DNA of 64,000 bases, taken from the NCBI GenBank assembly GCA_029449245.1, contig JANATF010000010.1:1550001-1614000 (forward strand), in the 5' to 3' direction. The number at the start of each line of letters is the position of its first letter. Within the stretch, counting starts at the first letter, position 1. The notes beneath the pieces are model-generated. The model did no database searches, was not told the origin of the DNA, and saw only the letters and a list, made by a program, of their open reading frames with translations. This document shows positions 1 through 11,264 of this stretch, one piece after another. The translations under genes and the position numbers were made by a program. Source of the stretch: Mortierella alpina (taxonomy: Eukaryota; Mortierellomycota; Mortierellomycetes; Mortierellales; Mortierellaceae).

Positions 1-1326
1 TTGTAGCTCTCAAAGTACGGTCGATCCGCTGCCTTGAGTTGGCGCAGGACTGAAGGAAGGACATCTCTGTATACGGCCACATCTTCATCGATTGAGAATG
101 CCTCCCAGCTCCACTTGCCCAGGATATGGGACGTCAAACAGATCCCGATAGTCTGACTGGTCCGGGAGTCGAGAATGACACTTGCATGGTGGTGTGTATC
201 GTGATGAGTCTTGGCGTACTTGGGTGAATGCTTGTCGACGATGAGTCTCCAGACATCGTGGTCGTAGTAGGTGCCGATCTGAGCCTTCAAGTAGAGTTTA
301 TCTGGAGTGCTCATCCTCACCAGGTAAGGTATATCAGCACATGTGGCTCCCCGAAGGATGAATGGTTCGGTGTCCCCAGCCGGGAGTGGAGGAAGGGACT
401 TCTCAAGGGCCGTGAGGGTACGCCCAATTCGGTAGGGTACCGCGCATTCGTATCCAAATTGTCTAGTTTAGAACAAGAGGTCAGAATGGTACGGTATGCC
501 ACTCGAGACAGACTGACCTCTGGAAGACCAAGGTAAGGCAAGGTAGGGCAAGGCAAGGTAAGGCAAGGCACAGCACATCGCGAATACCTGTAAAAATGTG
601 GAATGCCTAGGATGAACACGATTTCGTCTCCTCGCTCGTCGGCTGATGGATGGATCATCAGTAGCATCAGTTTCTTGACCAAGCCGCGATTTCGGTATGT
701 TCGCAAAGTCCCCACGGCGGTCACTACTCCGAATTGCATGTCAACCGACCCAAAGTATCCAGAGACGCGGGCCAGAGCCACGACGGCCACAATAGGGTTC
801 TGGCCAGGTTGTGCCATAAGGGCCGTGTCCTCGACGAAAGCAAAATCATGCTGCGAAGTTACAACATGTTCTCCACTCATGAGCCAGCCCTATGCAAGTA
901 ATGGGAGGTGTCCACGAGTGGTTATGAATGGTGAGTACATGTTTATTCTCTTCAGAAGTCGTGTGTGTCTATTCGGTACATTGGACCTTACCACGAATGC
1001 CACGATGTAATCATTCTTGCCACAGTTTTCACCGTCTGCCTCGAAAACCTCCTCCTAAAACCGCAAAGACAATTGAGCCATGGTGTTATTAGTTGGACTG
1101 TAGAGCGGTTTAGTCTTCGTGATCATAGTAAGTGAGAGTGTTTTAACATAGTGTCAACTTTGCAGGATGCAGGATTCAAGGTATGGCTTACCCGGAATGC
1201 AGTTCCGAGACAATCCATCAAGTTCTCTTTATCTTGAGCTGTGGACCATCTCATGATCAGGCCATTCTCAAGATCGATCGTTTGTGTGCGATCGCCAAGA
1301 CGAGAGAATGTATGTGTGGATGTCAT
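1..1326 (-). CDS. GNAT-type N-acetyltransferase, paralogue 1 (3' end outside window)
   Basis: This is a four-exon gene: 1326-1192, 1054-992, 889-588 and 462 to beyond base 1. The introns are GT-AG and every join keeps frame. It is colinear with the complete paralogue immediately upstream (1454-3405): exon 3 is exactly 302 bases in both, and both first exons contain GLIMRWST. Exon 3 encodes a GNAT acetyl-CoA loop (YRNRGLVKKL), which is the family basis for calling an acyl-CoA-dependent N-acetyltransferase. The substrate is unknown. The long segment after the GNAT core may be a second GNAT-like plus sterol-carrier-like module, as in Eis-type enzymes; that part is inference. Intron 3 contains a small AAGGC/AAGGT minisatellite at about 529-570. 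The C-terminus is cut by the window edge. Confidence 0.75.
529..570. repeat. AAGGC/AAGGT minisatellite inside a GNAT intron
   Basis: Five-base units AAGGC, AAGGT and AGGGC are repeated head to tail within the third intron of the first GNAT paralogue. The paralogous intron at 2568-2652 lacks them, so they arose after the duplication or were lost from the second copy. Confidence 0.7.
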
Positions 1327-1453
1327 GGTGTTGTGTTATACGGGGTCAAGGAGGGTCTAATGGGCACAGGTCATTTTATACAGCGAATTTAAAAACTGCG
1401 GATCTCAGGTGTCTGCGGATATTCTGGTATAATCCTGCGGTCCAAGCACTAGT

Positions 1454-3405
1454 CTACCACCACATTAGGTCCACGAGGTGCTCCAGCTTTGGGAACAAGA
1501 CCTCGAGCATAAGCTTGGACATTACGCCTTCAATCTCATTTTCGCTATCCCTGGCGAGCAACTCGTCAACGGTGGCAGTTCCGGTAACGAGTCTGTTGAA
1601 TGTCATCGGAGCGAAGTGAGCCTTCAGCACAACTGCCTTCTTTTCGCGAACAGTCGCAGGCGACTCTTGAGTTCGATCGGGGGCAGTCTTTGTCTCACAT
1701 AGTAAGATGAGCTCTTGCTCTGGGGTCAGCGGCGCCCAGTCGAAGGCTCCGGTCAAACGACCGTCATCAAACACGATCTCGAGACCCTTGCCACTCATAC
1801 CTTCGAGTTTTCGGTAGAAATTGATCTGCATCCTCGCCGAAATGCCATTCAACGCCGACTCCTTTAGTCTATTCTCGAGGACTGGTGCTATCTTTTGGAT
1901 GTACTTTGGAAGGCTACCAATGCGGGTATACAGGCGCGAGAATTCTTGGGGTCCCAACTTGCCATAAGCGTCCAAAAGTCTCACGGTTGGGTGCGAGGGT
2001 GTCAACTTGACCTCCAAAGTCGAGAACTGCAAGGCCGACCACTGGCCTCGCTTTCGTTTCTCAATCTCGGATTCCGCAGGCAAGACGTTGTTGTTGAGTC
2101 GGCTGTTGTAAGATTCGAAATGGGGGCGGTCGGACTGCTTGAGCTGTCTCAGCATCGACGGCAAGACATCCCGGTACGGAGCAAGATTGTCCTCAAGACT
2201 GAAAATCTCCCAGCCCCATTTGTTGGTGACGTGGGACGTCATCGATATGCCAACGTCTCGTCCGGTACTAGAGTCCACCACTATGCAGGCATGATGATGG
2301 GTATCATAGGGATTCGTTACGGCATCGCGCGAGAGCACATCAACAATAAACGTCCAGAACGCATAGTTGTAATAAAGACCAATCTGAGCCTTGGAATGCA
2401 AGCGCTCTGGGGTACTCATCTTGACGAGGTAAGGGATGTCATAAGAGTTAGCTTCTCGAAGCGTAAAGGGTTCCTTCGTGCCTTCGGGGAGAGATGGAGT
2501 AGAGGACGCGGGTTTTGTCAACAGTCGGCTTGGTTTCTGAGGGATAGCGTATTCATACCCGAATTGCCTTTTGCAAGAGTGAAAAAATACAATATATGTG
2601 GCATCAGTGTATGCAGAAGCCAGAATGATTCTAAACCGTCGTAATAATATACCTGTAAAAGTAAGGGATGCCTGGGATCAACATAATCACGTCACCACGC
2701 TCGTCAGCTGCGGGATGCAGCATCTGCAGGAACAGTTTCTTGACAAGGCCGCGGTTGCGATAACCGGGCACACAGCCTACTTCTTCAGCAACGGCGTAGT
2801 TCATGTTAACGGAGCCGTAGTACCCGGCGTATTGCTGCAGAGACATGGCTGCAACAATCGGGTTCTTGCCAGGAAGACCACTGAGGGTGGTGTCCTCGAC
2901 GACCGCAAAATCGTACTCTGAGGCGACGACGTGTCTGCAGCCCAGAACTCGACCCTAAGGAGACCATTGCAGTGATTAGTCTTAGAGATGGCAATGTGAT
3001 TGATCTTTGCCAACAGGTTATTACAGTCAGTGACCAAAAATGTAATAGACCAAACTTACCGAGGACGCCTTGAAGTACTCGTTCTTGGCGGGCAGTTCGC
3101 CATTTGGAATCTCTCGCTTTTCGATCTGGTAATACTGTTATCATGAGATAGAGTTTTGCATAGAGCCAATGCAGGTGCGAGAAGATGTTCTTTGTGAGCC
3201 AATCGGAAAAAAGATAGTATATGCGACCAAGGATGGATAACTTGAGCTAGGGAGTTCAATCGCTTACTTTAAACGACTCCGCCAAACAATCGCCGACATT
3301 GTCCTTGTCAACACGGGTGGACCATCGCATGATTAACCCGTCGCCGAGATCGATCCTCTGGGTGCGGGGCTCCTTGCGTAATGTTACGGTGCTTAAGATG
3401 GTCAT
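1454..3405 (-). CDS. GNAT-type N-acetyltransferase, paralogue 2 (complete)
   Basis: Four exons (3405-3268, 3125-3060, 2954-2653, 2567-1454) give 539 residues. The introns are GT-AG with phases 0, 0 and 2, the same as in the downstream paralogue. The start is the ATG at 3405, whose product opens MTILSTVTLRKEP and aligns with the start of paralogue 1. The GNAT motif-A loop is at about residues 132-140 (GYRNRGLVK). The preceding strand (VNMNYAVAEEVGCVPGY) fits the GNAT beta4-alpha3 arrangement. The last exon encodes a long C-terminal region with the segment VFDDGRLTGAFDWAPLTP, which may be an SCP2-like pocket (inference). It presumably acetylates a small molecule or amino group; no substrate can be assigned. 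It probably arose by tandem duplication with paralogue 1. Confidence 0.8.
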
Positions 3406-3714
3406 GATGATTTTTTTTTAATTGTCTCTGAGAGTATATGGGATTGGATGGGACTCGCTAGATGGATGTGTTGCTGTGGTGCTATAGAGAGTGGGATCAA
3501 CAGGTGGAAGGGAAGGAAGGGTTTATATCGTGGGCTCCGATCAATGACGGACACAAGCCTTTCCCTCTGGAATAACCTTGATCCAAAGATGTCTCGCAAT
3601 ATGGCTGCGGCTTCCCACAATGCGCACCTTTTACGGCTAGACGCCTGCGGCGTGTGAGTACACCCCCTGGATCTTGGAAGGCCAAAGCAGATCCCAGAAA
3701 TAGTGTATTGTACT
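3406..3714. other. Intergenic, GNAT promoter side
   Basis: No gene is visible. The stretch begins with an A/T run just upstream of the GNAT ATG and ends at the left end of the pogo-like element. A second partial copy of the element's outer end (GAGTACACCCC) lies at about 3656-3666. Confidence 0.5.
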
Positions 3715-3770
3715 AGTACACCCCGGATTAAGCAACAGATTGCTGCTTGATGCGAGGTTTGGGTATTCTC
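3715..3770 (+). repeat. Left terminal inverted repeat of the pogo-like element
   Basis: This is an imperfect match to the reverse complement of 6148-6203 over about 55 bases. The strongest shared blocks are AGTACA, AGCAAC and the 11-base TGCTTGATGCG. A few indels and substitutions separate the two ends. Confidence 0.8.
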
Positions 3771-4053
3771 TCGACTCTGAACTTTATTCCTCGCGGTCAG
3801 AGATGACAATACTTGCCTCTTCACCCACATCAAAAGACAGCACACCCTCCATGAGTCTGTAACCTGCGAACTGGCCTTGAGGATAGATGCTTGCACAGGA
3901 GGGGCTCAACAAGCATCCATATGAGCTGCAAAGTTCGTATATATAGCTTGGGCCTTAATTGCAGCGTTAAGCAGACGTTGCGTTGCTTGATCACCCCGTG
4001 AGATTCCTCCAGTTCCACATGAGTGTCTGAAGACTCTTGCGAGGAAATCGCGC

Positions 4054-6010
4054 TTAGCAGCATTGTGACATCTCGCTCACCGGTTCGTAGGTGCGCCGAG
4101 TGGGTGAAACTTCACGGCTACGCTCCTCGGCATAGTCCGAGTCGGAGGACTCGCTCTCGTTGTCGTAATCGTCGTCTCCGGCATCCAGTACTCTTGGTAG
4201 GAAGAAAGCCTTATATTTCGGATCGGCAGCAACTATCTTGATGGATTCCATGAAGTCCTGGTTGGGTCCTTGGGCCTGGCGGCTCTTGAGATATGCGGGT
4301 ACACCATGGTCCTTTTGACCCGCAATGGCCGCGGCGCGGTCGAGGTAGAGCGCCATTAATTCCTCTTTAAAGTGCTCAATGCCGCGGTCCTTTTCATCGG
4401 TAAAAGGTGTTCGCAAGACCTCTTTCATCTCACGCGGTAAAGTAGGGACATGAACAAAGCAGTTGCGAATCGTCGTCGATGACATTGCACCCATACAGAT
4501 GCGAGATGTGCCCAGAGGCGACCGTAGGGGAGGTGAGGTTGAGAACCGCTGTGCGATCTGCGGAACTCGGATACGACGCGAATCATATTACGACTGTAGT
4601 TCACTTTGAATGAACGAATAATGCCTGCGTCCAGAGGTTGTGCAACAGATGTTTTTGGAGGGAGCCTGACGAGTTCAATGTTTTTGAGAACAATCACGCC
4701 CTCGCCATCGTCTCTGCCCTGCCCAGGGCATTGTGCATCAATAAAGCGATGCGTCTTCCTTCCTTCCCCATAGCATCATCGAGCTCCATAAACCAGTCAT
4801 TGAAAAGATCGGTGTTTATTTAATCATTCTTGAAGTGGCATCTTAGGGCTGCAGGTGTTTCCGCTGTCAGGCCATTTGGACGGTTCTTGCCTACGAATAA
4901 ACACACCCGATGCATCACCGCGTTAATTTTATTTCCCCCTTTTTTCTTGCATAATCATAGAGACGAAGGTAGCCTTACACATCACAAAATGGTATCAGCT
5001 TGTGCGATCCATCTGCATTACAGCATAGCAGGATGGAAACTCTGGCTTCTTTGCACATCTTTCGGCCATGGACCTTTTTGTATGACAAGAACCTGTTCGA
5101 CAACACCTTCAGGTGTAAGCCGCTCTCATCGCACTTGTAAATATCAGATGGTTTGAATCGTAGGGGTAAGGACTCAATAGTGGCAAACTTTGGAGCGTTC
5201 ACAACCATGTCAACTTCACCCTCTTCGCCGTGCCCTTACACGCGAATACCGCGGCTCTTCTTGAATCTCACGAGCCAACCATTCGAAAATGCGATAGGGT
5301 CTGGAGCCATAGCTGGATCGACAAAGGATACTACATGCAGATATACCTGTAAGGCCAGTTTTTTCAACCTATTGTCCTTCCCCGGTATTTCTGTTCGTGT
5401 GTAAGAATCCTTAATGTGTGCGCATGCGTGCAATGGCGAATCAAGAAACCCCAATACCTACTTTCATCAATCTCGCTTTTCAAATTTTGAAATAGGATTG
5501 CCTCTATGACCTCTACCTTCCAAGGGTATATCCTGCTGATCTTCATAGAGTTCCTTGCGCCGAGCTTCTGGACTTTGGAACGGATGTTTTCCTTGGCCAG
5601 GATAATGTGAACAATATCGCGTCTGCTAAAGTTGAACTTTTCCCATCTACCAACCGAGGATGATGAAAGTTGAGGATCTAACGCGCGTCCGGACTGATAT
5701 TCAACGAGGAACTCAGCTTTCAAGGCAAGCGGAATGGTCTTGCGTTTTTTTGTTCCTGTAACCGATGGAGTGGATTCCTGAGGCGAGCCTGTCCCTTTTC
5801 GTCGCACGTTAGCCACGCGTTTTGTGGTCTGACATGTGGAAGGTTTTGGCGGTGCGTCCACCAGTGTTGTTGTTATTGTTGTTATTGTCGTTACCTCAGC
5901 CCAAAAAAAAACAGTCGTTACCTCAGCCCAATGTATCGCTTTCGCCGGCACAGTCTTGCCTTTGCCTTTGGCCTGGGCCTTGGTCTTGGCCTCCTGATGT
6001 ACCGGCGTAG
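4054..6010 (-). pseudogene. pogo/Tigger transposase (CENP-B HTH plus DDE), broken
   Basis: Minus-strand fragments in order give four parts. First is a lysine-rich N-terminal segment with a psq-like HTH near 5750-5480. Second is a CENP-B-type HTH (IAFSNGWLVRFKKSRGIR, about 5300-5240). Third is a DDE core with the first Asp in CDESGL (near 5130), a second-Asp position that reads LLMHNALG, so His replaces Asp, and a third Asp in QPLDAGIIRSFK (near 4630). Fourth is an acidic C-terminal tail ending at 4054. There is an in-frame stop at 4820-4822 and a frame break near 4690-4725. Further stops at 5236-5238 and 4975-4977 both lie in GTGTAAGG contexts and could be intron donors. The stop, the frame break and the lost Asp make an active product very unlikely. 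Confidence 0.8.
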
Positions 6011-6147
6011 GTGGTTGAATCGAGGTACAGTACAGTACTACTGTACTGTACATGTACTGTAGACGGCGTGATGGAGATGAGAGGGTGACAGTCAGATGAA
6101 CTGAGGTGAGTTGACCCAGCGGAAATACAGTTTGTATATATTTTAAA

Positions 6148-6203
6148 GAATACCAATACCCCGCATCAAGCAACAATCACGTTGCTAAATCAGGGTTTGT
6201 ACT
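6148..6203 (-). repeat. Right terminal inverted repeat of the pogo-like element
   Basis: This is the partner of 3715-3770. On the minus strand it reads AGTACA, then AGCAAC, then TTGCTTGATGCG and a GGTATTCTTT-like inner end. It defines the 5' boundary of the transposase unit. Confidence 0.8.
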
Positions 6204-6838
6204 GTTCTACAATCACGGTAGAAAGTAATTGATCGAAACAATGGAACATTCATTAATACTTTATCTTGTGTAGTTTTCAGAACCTCGGTGTAAGGCGCTA
6301 TGAAATGATGGATACAGTTTAACAGTTCATGATATAGTTATCAAAGGAATTCGCTATGTTGTCGTATCAATTCCTAGCTAGATGACCATAACGTCCGTAA
6401 ATGGTATAAAGCGTTGAAGGGTCCTATCTTGGAAATAAGAATAATTAGGGTGGTACATGTAGCCAAGGTGGTGCTGGCCAGAGCGTGTGACCTTCGGGAG
6501 GCTCGTCCATGCCGATAAATATTTTAGTCTTTTAATGTTTAGTCTTCAACTGGGGTACATAGAACACTAATAGCTATGAATACTTGAGCAGACTTTCTTC
6601 CTTACCACTAACTCCAATTCCTCCCGTTCTATTTATTCCGCAGTTACTTTTCTTCCAAAACTCCAATGAGAGCCCCTTCTTCCTTTACCCACAAGCGCAA
6701 TACTCACGTTTTTTTTCCTGACTGAGGAGCAAGATCTTGCTGGTATAAAGAAGCTATCCATGTGAAATTCTTCATCAAAAATTTACCACAATTACTTCCC
6801 TTATTTCTATTTTTTATACAGTATCGTATCTGCTACAC
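6204..6838. other. Intergenic, upstream of calpain gene
   Basis: No gene or repeat was recognised. A pyrimidine-rich stretch (about 6590-6660) and an A/T-rich leader (6760-6835) precede the calpain ATG, as is common for fungal promoters and 5' leaders. Confidence 0.4.
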
Positions 6839-8726
6839 ATGGTTCCTAACACCCTCTCCAGTATGGCCCGAAAGATCAAGAGCAGCCCCAAGCTCCTCAA
6901 GGAACTCAAGGAGAAGAGCGAGAATTTTACATCCGCCCACAGCAAGAGCATGCTACTGCCCTCGGCCATTTTGCTCACCACTGAAGCCAAGAATTCCGCC
7001 AAGAGAGCTTGCGCCGCTAAAGTGGATGCTATAGTCGAAGAGTGCCTAGCCAACAACCGCCGCTTTCGTGACTATGAGTTTGATCTGCTCTACGACAGGC
7101 ACCGTTGTTTGTATACGTCGCTCTTAAGTGATGTTGATTACGAGGACATGGATGGCGTCAAGCGTGTGGGCGAGATCTTTCGCAATCCAGTTTTTTACCT
7201 TAATGGAGCTCATCCCGATGATGTCAAGCAGGTACAAAGAACAATATTCATTATTCATGCTCCATGTACATTTGATTATTTTTTTAAGATGTCTTATGAA
7301 TATGACCTCTTGAATTGTTTAGGGAGCAATCCGCGACTGCTGGTATTTGGCCTCGCTTGCCATATTGGCCAACATCCCCGGCCTGATCGAGCAGCTCTGT
7401 GTCAAGAAGAACGAAAAGGTCGGCGTTTATGGCTTCATCTTCTTTAAGGACGGCGACTGGGTCTCGGTCGTGGTTGACGATCAACTCTGCTTTAAGATTG
7501 ACCAACTCACTCTCAAGAAATCTCTCTACTTCAGTTCCTGTTCGGAGGAACGAGAGACCTGGCTACCTTTACTTGAGAAAGCCTACGCCAAGGTCCACGG
7601 CGACTACGAGGCCCTGAGTGACGGGCTCTCATCCGAGAGCACTGAGGACTTGACCGGCGGTGTGGCCTCCATCCTCTTCATCAACGATATTCTGGATGTC
7701 GACAAGTTCTGGATGATCGAGATGCAGCGCATCAATAAACAGATCCTGATGAGCTGCAGTATCAACCACAGCGATCCCTCTGACGAGCGCCATGGTATCC
7801 TCCCCAACCACGCCTACAGCGTCCTCAGAACGGCCGTCATCAACAACGAGCGCATAGTTCAGGTCCGTAACCCATGGGGCAGCATCGAGTGGAACGGCGA
7901 CTGGTCCGATCAGTCCGACAAGTGGACCCTCGAAGCCATTGCCGAAGTGCAAATGGAGGAGAAGGACGACGGTAAATTCTGGATGTCCTACAAGGATTTT
8001 TTGCGTGTCTTTGACTCCATCGACTTGTGCCGTATCTTTGACACTACTTGGTCAATGACATCATCCTGGATCCCCTATAACGTCGGACCCCGCTCTAGTG
8101 GGAAGTTCCATGTCAAGCTCAACCAGAACTCCGCAGCCGTGATTGTGCTGTCCCAGCCAGACACTCGCTACTATGGAGCCTTGCAGGCGGATTTTATCTA
8201 TACCTTGTCGTTTCAGGTCTATGATCGCAACAATAAGCTCGTCAAGTGCGCCAGGACTACTGCTCCCTATTGCAAGCGCAGCGTCAACGTCGAGCTCGAC
8301 TTGTCCGCTGGCAGCTACATTGTCATCCCGCATGTGACCCGCGAGTTGACTGATAATGTGGTCCTGGAGGATGAGGACAACGAAGAGCGGGCCTCCTCTT
8401 CTCGGCTTTCGGACATGGCTGACCATGATGACGCCATGGCGAAGAGTAAGAACTCGCATAGGTTCCATCAGCGAAAGCTGGCGATGCTCCAGCCCATGAC
8501 GATGGCGCGCATGGTGGGCAGGCGTTTACTTCATGTGGAAGATGACTGTGAGGAGGCCAACCCAGAGGAGACGGCCGAGGCGGACAAGTGGGAGCTGATG
8601 CTTGGCTTGCGTGTGTACAGCCACGACCCTACGATTTTCTTGACTGGTGAGCCAGGCGATCACCCACTGCTGGTGGAGGATGAGGATGAGTGGAAAACTG
8701 ATGAAGATGTGGAGGAAAAGGAATAA
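6839..8726 (+). CDS. Calpain-type cysteine protease
   Basis: Two exons (6839-7231 and 7323-8726) are joined in phase 0 and encode 598 residues. The calpain catalytic triad is visible: Cys137 in GAIRDCWYLASL, His294 in LPNHAYSVL and Asn314 in VRNPWGS. All three are in their family contexts. The N-terminal 130 residues are lysine-rich and helical, followed by protease subdomains IIa/IIb to about residue 370. A C2-like domain III follows (IVLSQPDTRYYG, then AGSYIVIPH), and the C-terminus is acidic. No EF-hand domain is present, so it resembles non-classical calpains. By family it is an intracellular Ca-dependent processing protease. It is not obviously the PalB/Rim13 pH-response form, since MIT and PalB-specific regions are not evident. 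Confidence 0.9.
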
Positions 8727-10028
8727 GTTGTAAAGTATGAAGTTGCCAAGGGGAAATGAAATGATGCTTGCAAGGCAGTTCCTAGCCTATGGATTTGTCT
8801 GGAAGGCTGTCGATACTGTACTGTCAAATATGCACACAGTAAATTGCTGTACTCCAAGATTGGTCCTCATAAATCGAGGGCAGGATACATATCACAGGTT
8901 TCCCAAATCAAGGTCAATCTTGACACAAGCCCATGCATGCATGTCACGGACGCCGAGCAAACATGTTAAGAGTGTGTCCTTGTGAGGTTTTCTGTATTGA
9001 AGATTCAGCATCAAGGAAGGACAAGGAGGGAGTCACTAAAGACTATCTAGATGCCCCGTCCACATAAAGCAGTACATCGACTGCGTTTCGCACGCTCGCA
9101 ACATCATGAAGGTTAAGGAGATGGATTAGAAAAGGCTATGCAACGCGGAAGTCGCAGATCCGTACAAAAAATGTCAGCCGAAAACACACCAGCTTTCGCA
9201 AATTCGCCATTATTGTGCCACGTCGACGCGGCTTTCAAGAAACAAAGGGCGAACTCCACTGCCTTTCGGCGATTCGATAACAGCAGCAACCGACAATGGG
9301 CTTGACACAATACGCAGTTGAGGTCGTAAAGGGCTTGGGAGGTGAGTGCGACCCAAGAGCGGAATGCATCCGGCTAGTCGGCCGAGGTGGGTGATGTACG
9401 CTGTGTGCGTTATGAATAACCTCGGAATATAGAACACTTCAAACCTCCGCTAACCCAGCGACATATCTTCTAGACCACGGCGGAGGCGAGGGGCGCGGGC
9501 TCCTCTTTCCTCTCCCTGTATCTCGCCTAGTGGATGGTGCGGCGAATGTGGTGTCAATCAAACTCTTCAGACATACGCCAAGAGGCTCAAGTTTAGTGGT
9601 TGCCCCAGTAAGGAGCCAGTTGTGCTGCCAGTTATGAATATCAGAAATAAGGGGGTAGGGGTCAATAGCCGCATAGACGCTAATGCTCACTCGTCGGTCT
9701 AAACCCAGCTCACGCTCCCTGTCGCGTGTATGTGTGTCTGACGCTTGCTGAATTTTGCTTCAATGTGATAGGAAGAGCTGACATCGAAGGACCAAGAAGC
9801 AACGTAGCAATGTACGGTACGCTTGGTTGCCACAATCCTGCATCAGTGAGTTGGAAGCTCTGAACCCATAGGGCCTCCGCTCAAACTTTTCGCTTCTGGG
9901 GGGTTGGGACATTATCTCGCACTTCACTATGGGGCCTCATAGTGAAGTGAAAAGTTTGAGTGGAGGAGGGGATAGGTAGAGCTTCGTGGGTTTATGGCCA
10001 AATACAAATGAAGACTAATGACTTTAAT
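8727..10028. other. Intergenic between calpain and DUF4238 genes
   Basis: The two genes converge here. No coding region with fungal character was found. The only structure seen is a nested inverted repeat at 9878-9963, listed separately. Confidence 0.4.
9878..9963. repeat. Nested inverted repeat / potential hairpin
   Basis: The outer arms 9878-9897 and 9944-9963 are imperfectly complementary (18 of 20). An inner perfect palindrome with 12-base arms (CACTTCACTATG) surrounds a 6-base spacer at 9920-9949, and its right arm overlaps the outer right arm. It could be a MITE remnant or a 3'-end structure between the two convergent genes. Confidence 0.6.
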
Positions 10029-11264
10029 CTACTGGTCCACTGGATGCGTCCTGTTAAGGTCAGCAAACAGTTTGCGCCTAAGGATAGAGTAATCATGACA
10101 ATCATGAAACTTGTCCTTCTTGACTTTGTCGTAATACCGTAGGGACTTGTACATAGAGGCACTCGACTTGTAAGTTAATAACTCGCGTCGCGCGTCCAAC
10201 ATGATAGCGTTGACCGTATAAACGTCTTCTTTGGGGATGACAATCCTCTTGTATTCAAACACGTCGTCCGGAGTGGAAAAAGCCCCCAGGTTGAATAGGT
10301 TGAGATCCTTTGGCGGAGGTCCATTCTTGTAGACGGTCTTTGGAAAGGCATGGAGCTTGTCCCCAAACATCGAGGTCCAAAGAGGTTTCTTTTCGGTCCG
10401 TGCCTCCAAATATTGTCTGTTGACCAGGACAATCGCACATCGGGGCGAGACGACGAAGAAATTGTGGAACCAGATGCCAGGGGCACCTTCCCATGCACCA
10501 AAGCAACCCTCGGATAGGATAAATTCCGATCCTACCTCTGCCTGCCAGATGCAAGCAATGGTTAGTGTCATGAGCACACCGAAGTCCTGCAGTTCTGAAG
10601 AATGAATCGGTCCGCGGTAAGGGCTTATAGGCGTAGCAAGTCGTACTGACGCTGCCATCGCCACCAGAGCTTTGTTAAACTCGCTCAAGATGTCCTCAAC
10701 GGAGGCCTCGATGATCCACTTGAGGTTCTCGAACCAGACTGTCTGAACGCTTGAGAACTTGTTGTGCTCCATGTGCATTTTGAGAGAAAGGTTGGTAAGA
10801 GGGTCAAATCTCTGGTTGAAATACTGACTCCTGCGCTGCTCGCTACGGTACATCATGACGACCAGAAATTTCTTCATGTGTGCGAGTTGAACTCGGGTCA
10901 ATGAAAGTTTCTCTTCCTCCTTCCAAATCCGTCGAATAAACGTAGCGGAAGTGCACTCGTGTTTGGCAAGGAGCTTCTCAAACTTCATGCAATCGTCCTC
11001 GGCAACATCCCGGTACATGTCCTCGGCACCATACGCTCGCGAGACGTTGGTCAGTTTTGTGGTGTGATCCTCCACTCGATACACATTGATATGGTATATT
11101 GGCCGCTCTTTGCGTCTGAGCTTGCTAGGCTTTCCCTCCTTAAACCCCAGGGAATCTGGGCGTGAGGTATCCGTAATGAACTCGATGTTGCTATCAGAGA
11201 AGTTGTCTGCAAACGTCTTGAGAATGAATCGTGGGATGTAATGGTGAAATTGGGTTCGTGTCAT
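10029..11264 (-). CDS. DUF4238 domain protein
   Basis: This single-exon gene encodes 411 residues. The N-terminus MTRTQFHHYIPRFILKTFAD is the hallmark DUF4238 opening (HHYIPRFxLxxF). Further family-like features are a helical middle region with KKFLVVMMYRSEQRRSQYF and a C-terminal part with IVIPKEDVYTVNAIM. DUF4238 proteins occur in bacteria and in expanded families in fungi. Their biochemical role is not established, so no function is assigned. The start ATG is at 11262-11264. The protein has no signal peptide or membrane segment. The gene is flanked by long non-coding stretches, as is common for accessory genes. Confidence 0.85.
   Translation of the reverse strand: MTRTQFHHYIPRFILKTFADNFSDSNIEFITDTSRPDSLGFKEGKPSKLRRKERPIYHINVYRVEDHTTKLTNVSRAYGAEDMYRDVAEDDCMKFEKLLAKHECTSATFIRRIWKEEEKLSLTRVQLAHMKKFLVVMMYRSEQRRSQYFNQRFDPLTNLSLKMHMEHNKFSSVQTVWFENLKWIIEASVEDILSEFNKALVAMAASVRLATPISPYRGPIHSSELQDFGVLMTLTIACIWQAEVGSEFILSEGCFGAWEGAPGIWFHNFFVVSPRCAIVLVNRQYLEARTEKKPLWTSMFGDKLHAFPKTVYKNGPPPKDLNLFNLGAFSTPDDVFEYKRIVIPKEDVYTVNAIMLDARRELLTYKSSASMYKSLRYYDKVKKDKFHDCHDYSILRRKLFADLNRTHPVDQ

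Larger units (their letters stand above)
3715..6203 (-). mobile_element. pogo/Tigger-type (Tc1/mariner superfamily) DNA transposon, degenerate
   Basis: The element is about 2.5 kb and has long imperfect terminal inverted repeats at 3715-3770 and 6148-6203. Read from each end inward, both run AGTACA, then AGCAAC, then TTGCTTGATGCG with one substitution, then a GGTATTCT-like end. Between them, on the minus strand, lies a CENP-B/pogo-type transposase. A perfect 12-base palindrome (TACAGTACAGTA with one spacer base, 6026-6050) sits subterminally at the 5' side. The left end is flanked by TA and the right end by TG, so a clean TA target duplication is not seen. The size and domain order are normal for pogo/Tigger elements. 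Confidence 0.85.

Noticed and set aside
1895-2644. 249-codon plus-strand frame opposite the second GNAT gene
   Set aside because: The minus strand encodes a spliced protein colinear with its paralogue. The plus frame has no family features and crosses a verified intron.
6026-6050. The 25-base palindrome taken as the element's terminus
   Set aside because: The long repeat match 3715-3770 / 6148-6203 lies outside it and gives a better pair of ends. The palindrome is internal.
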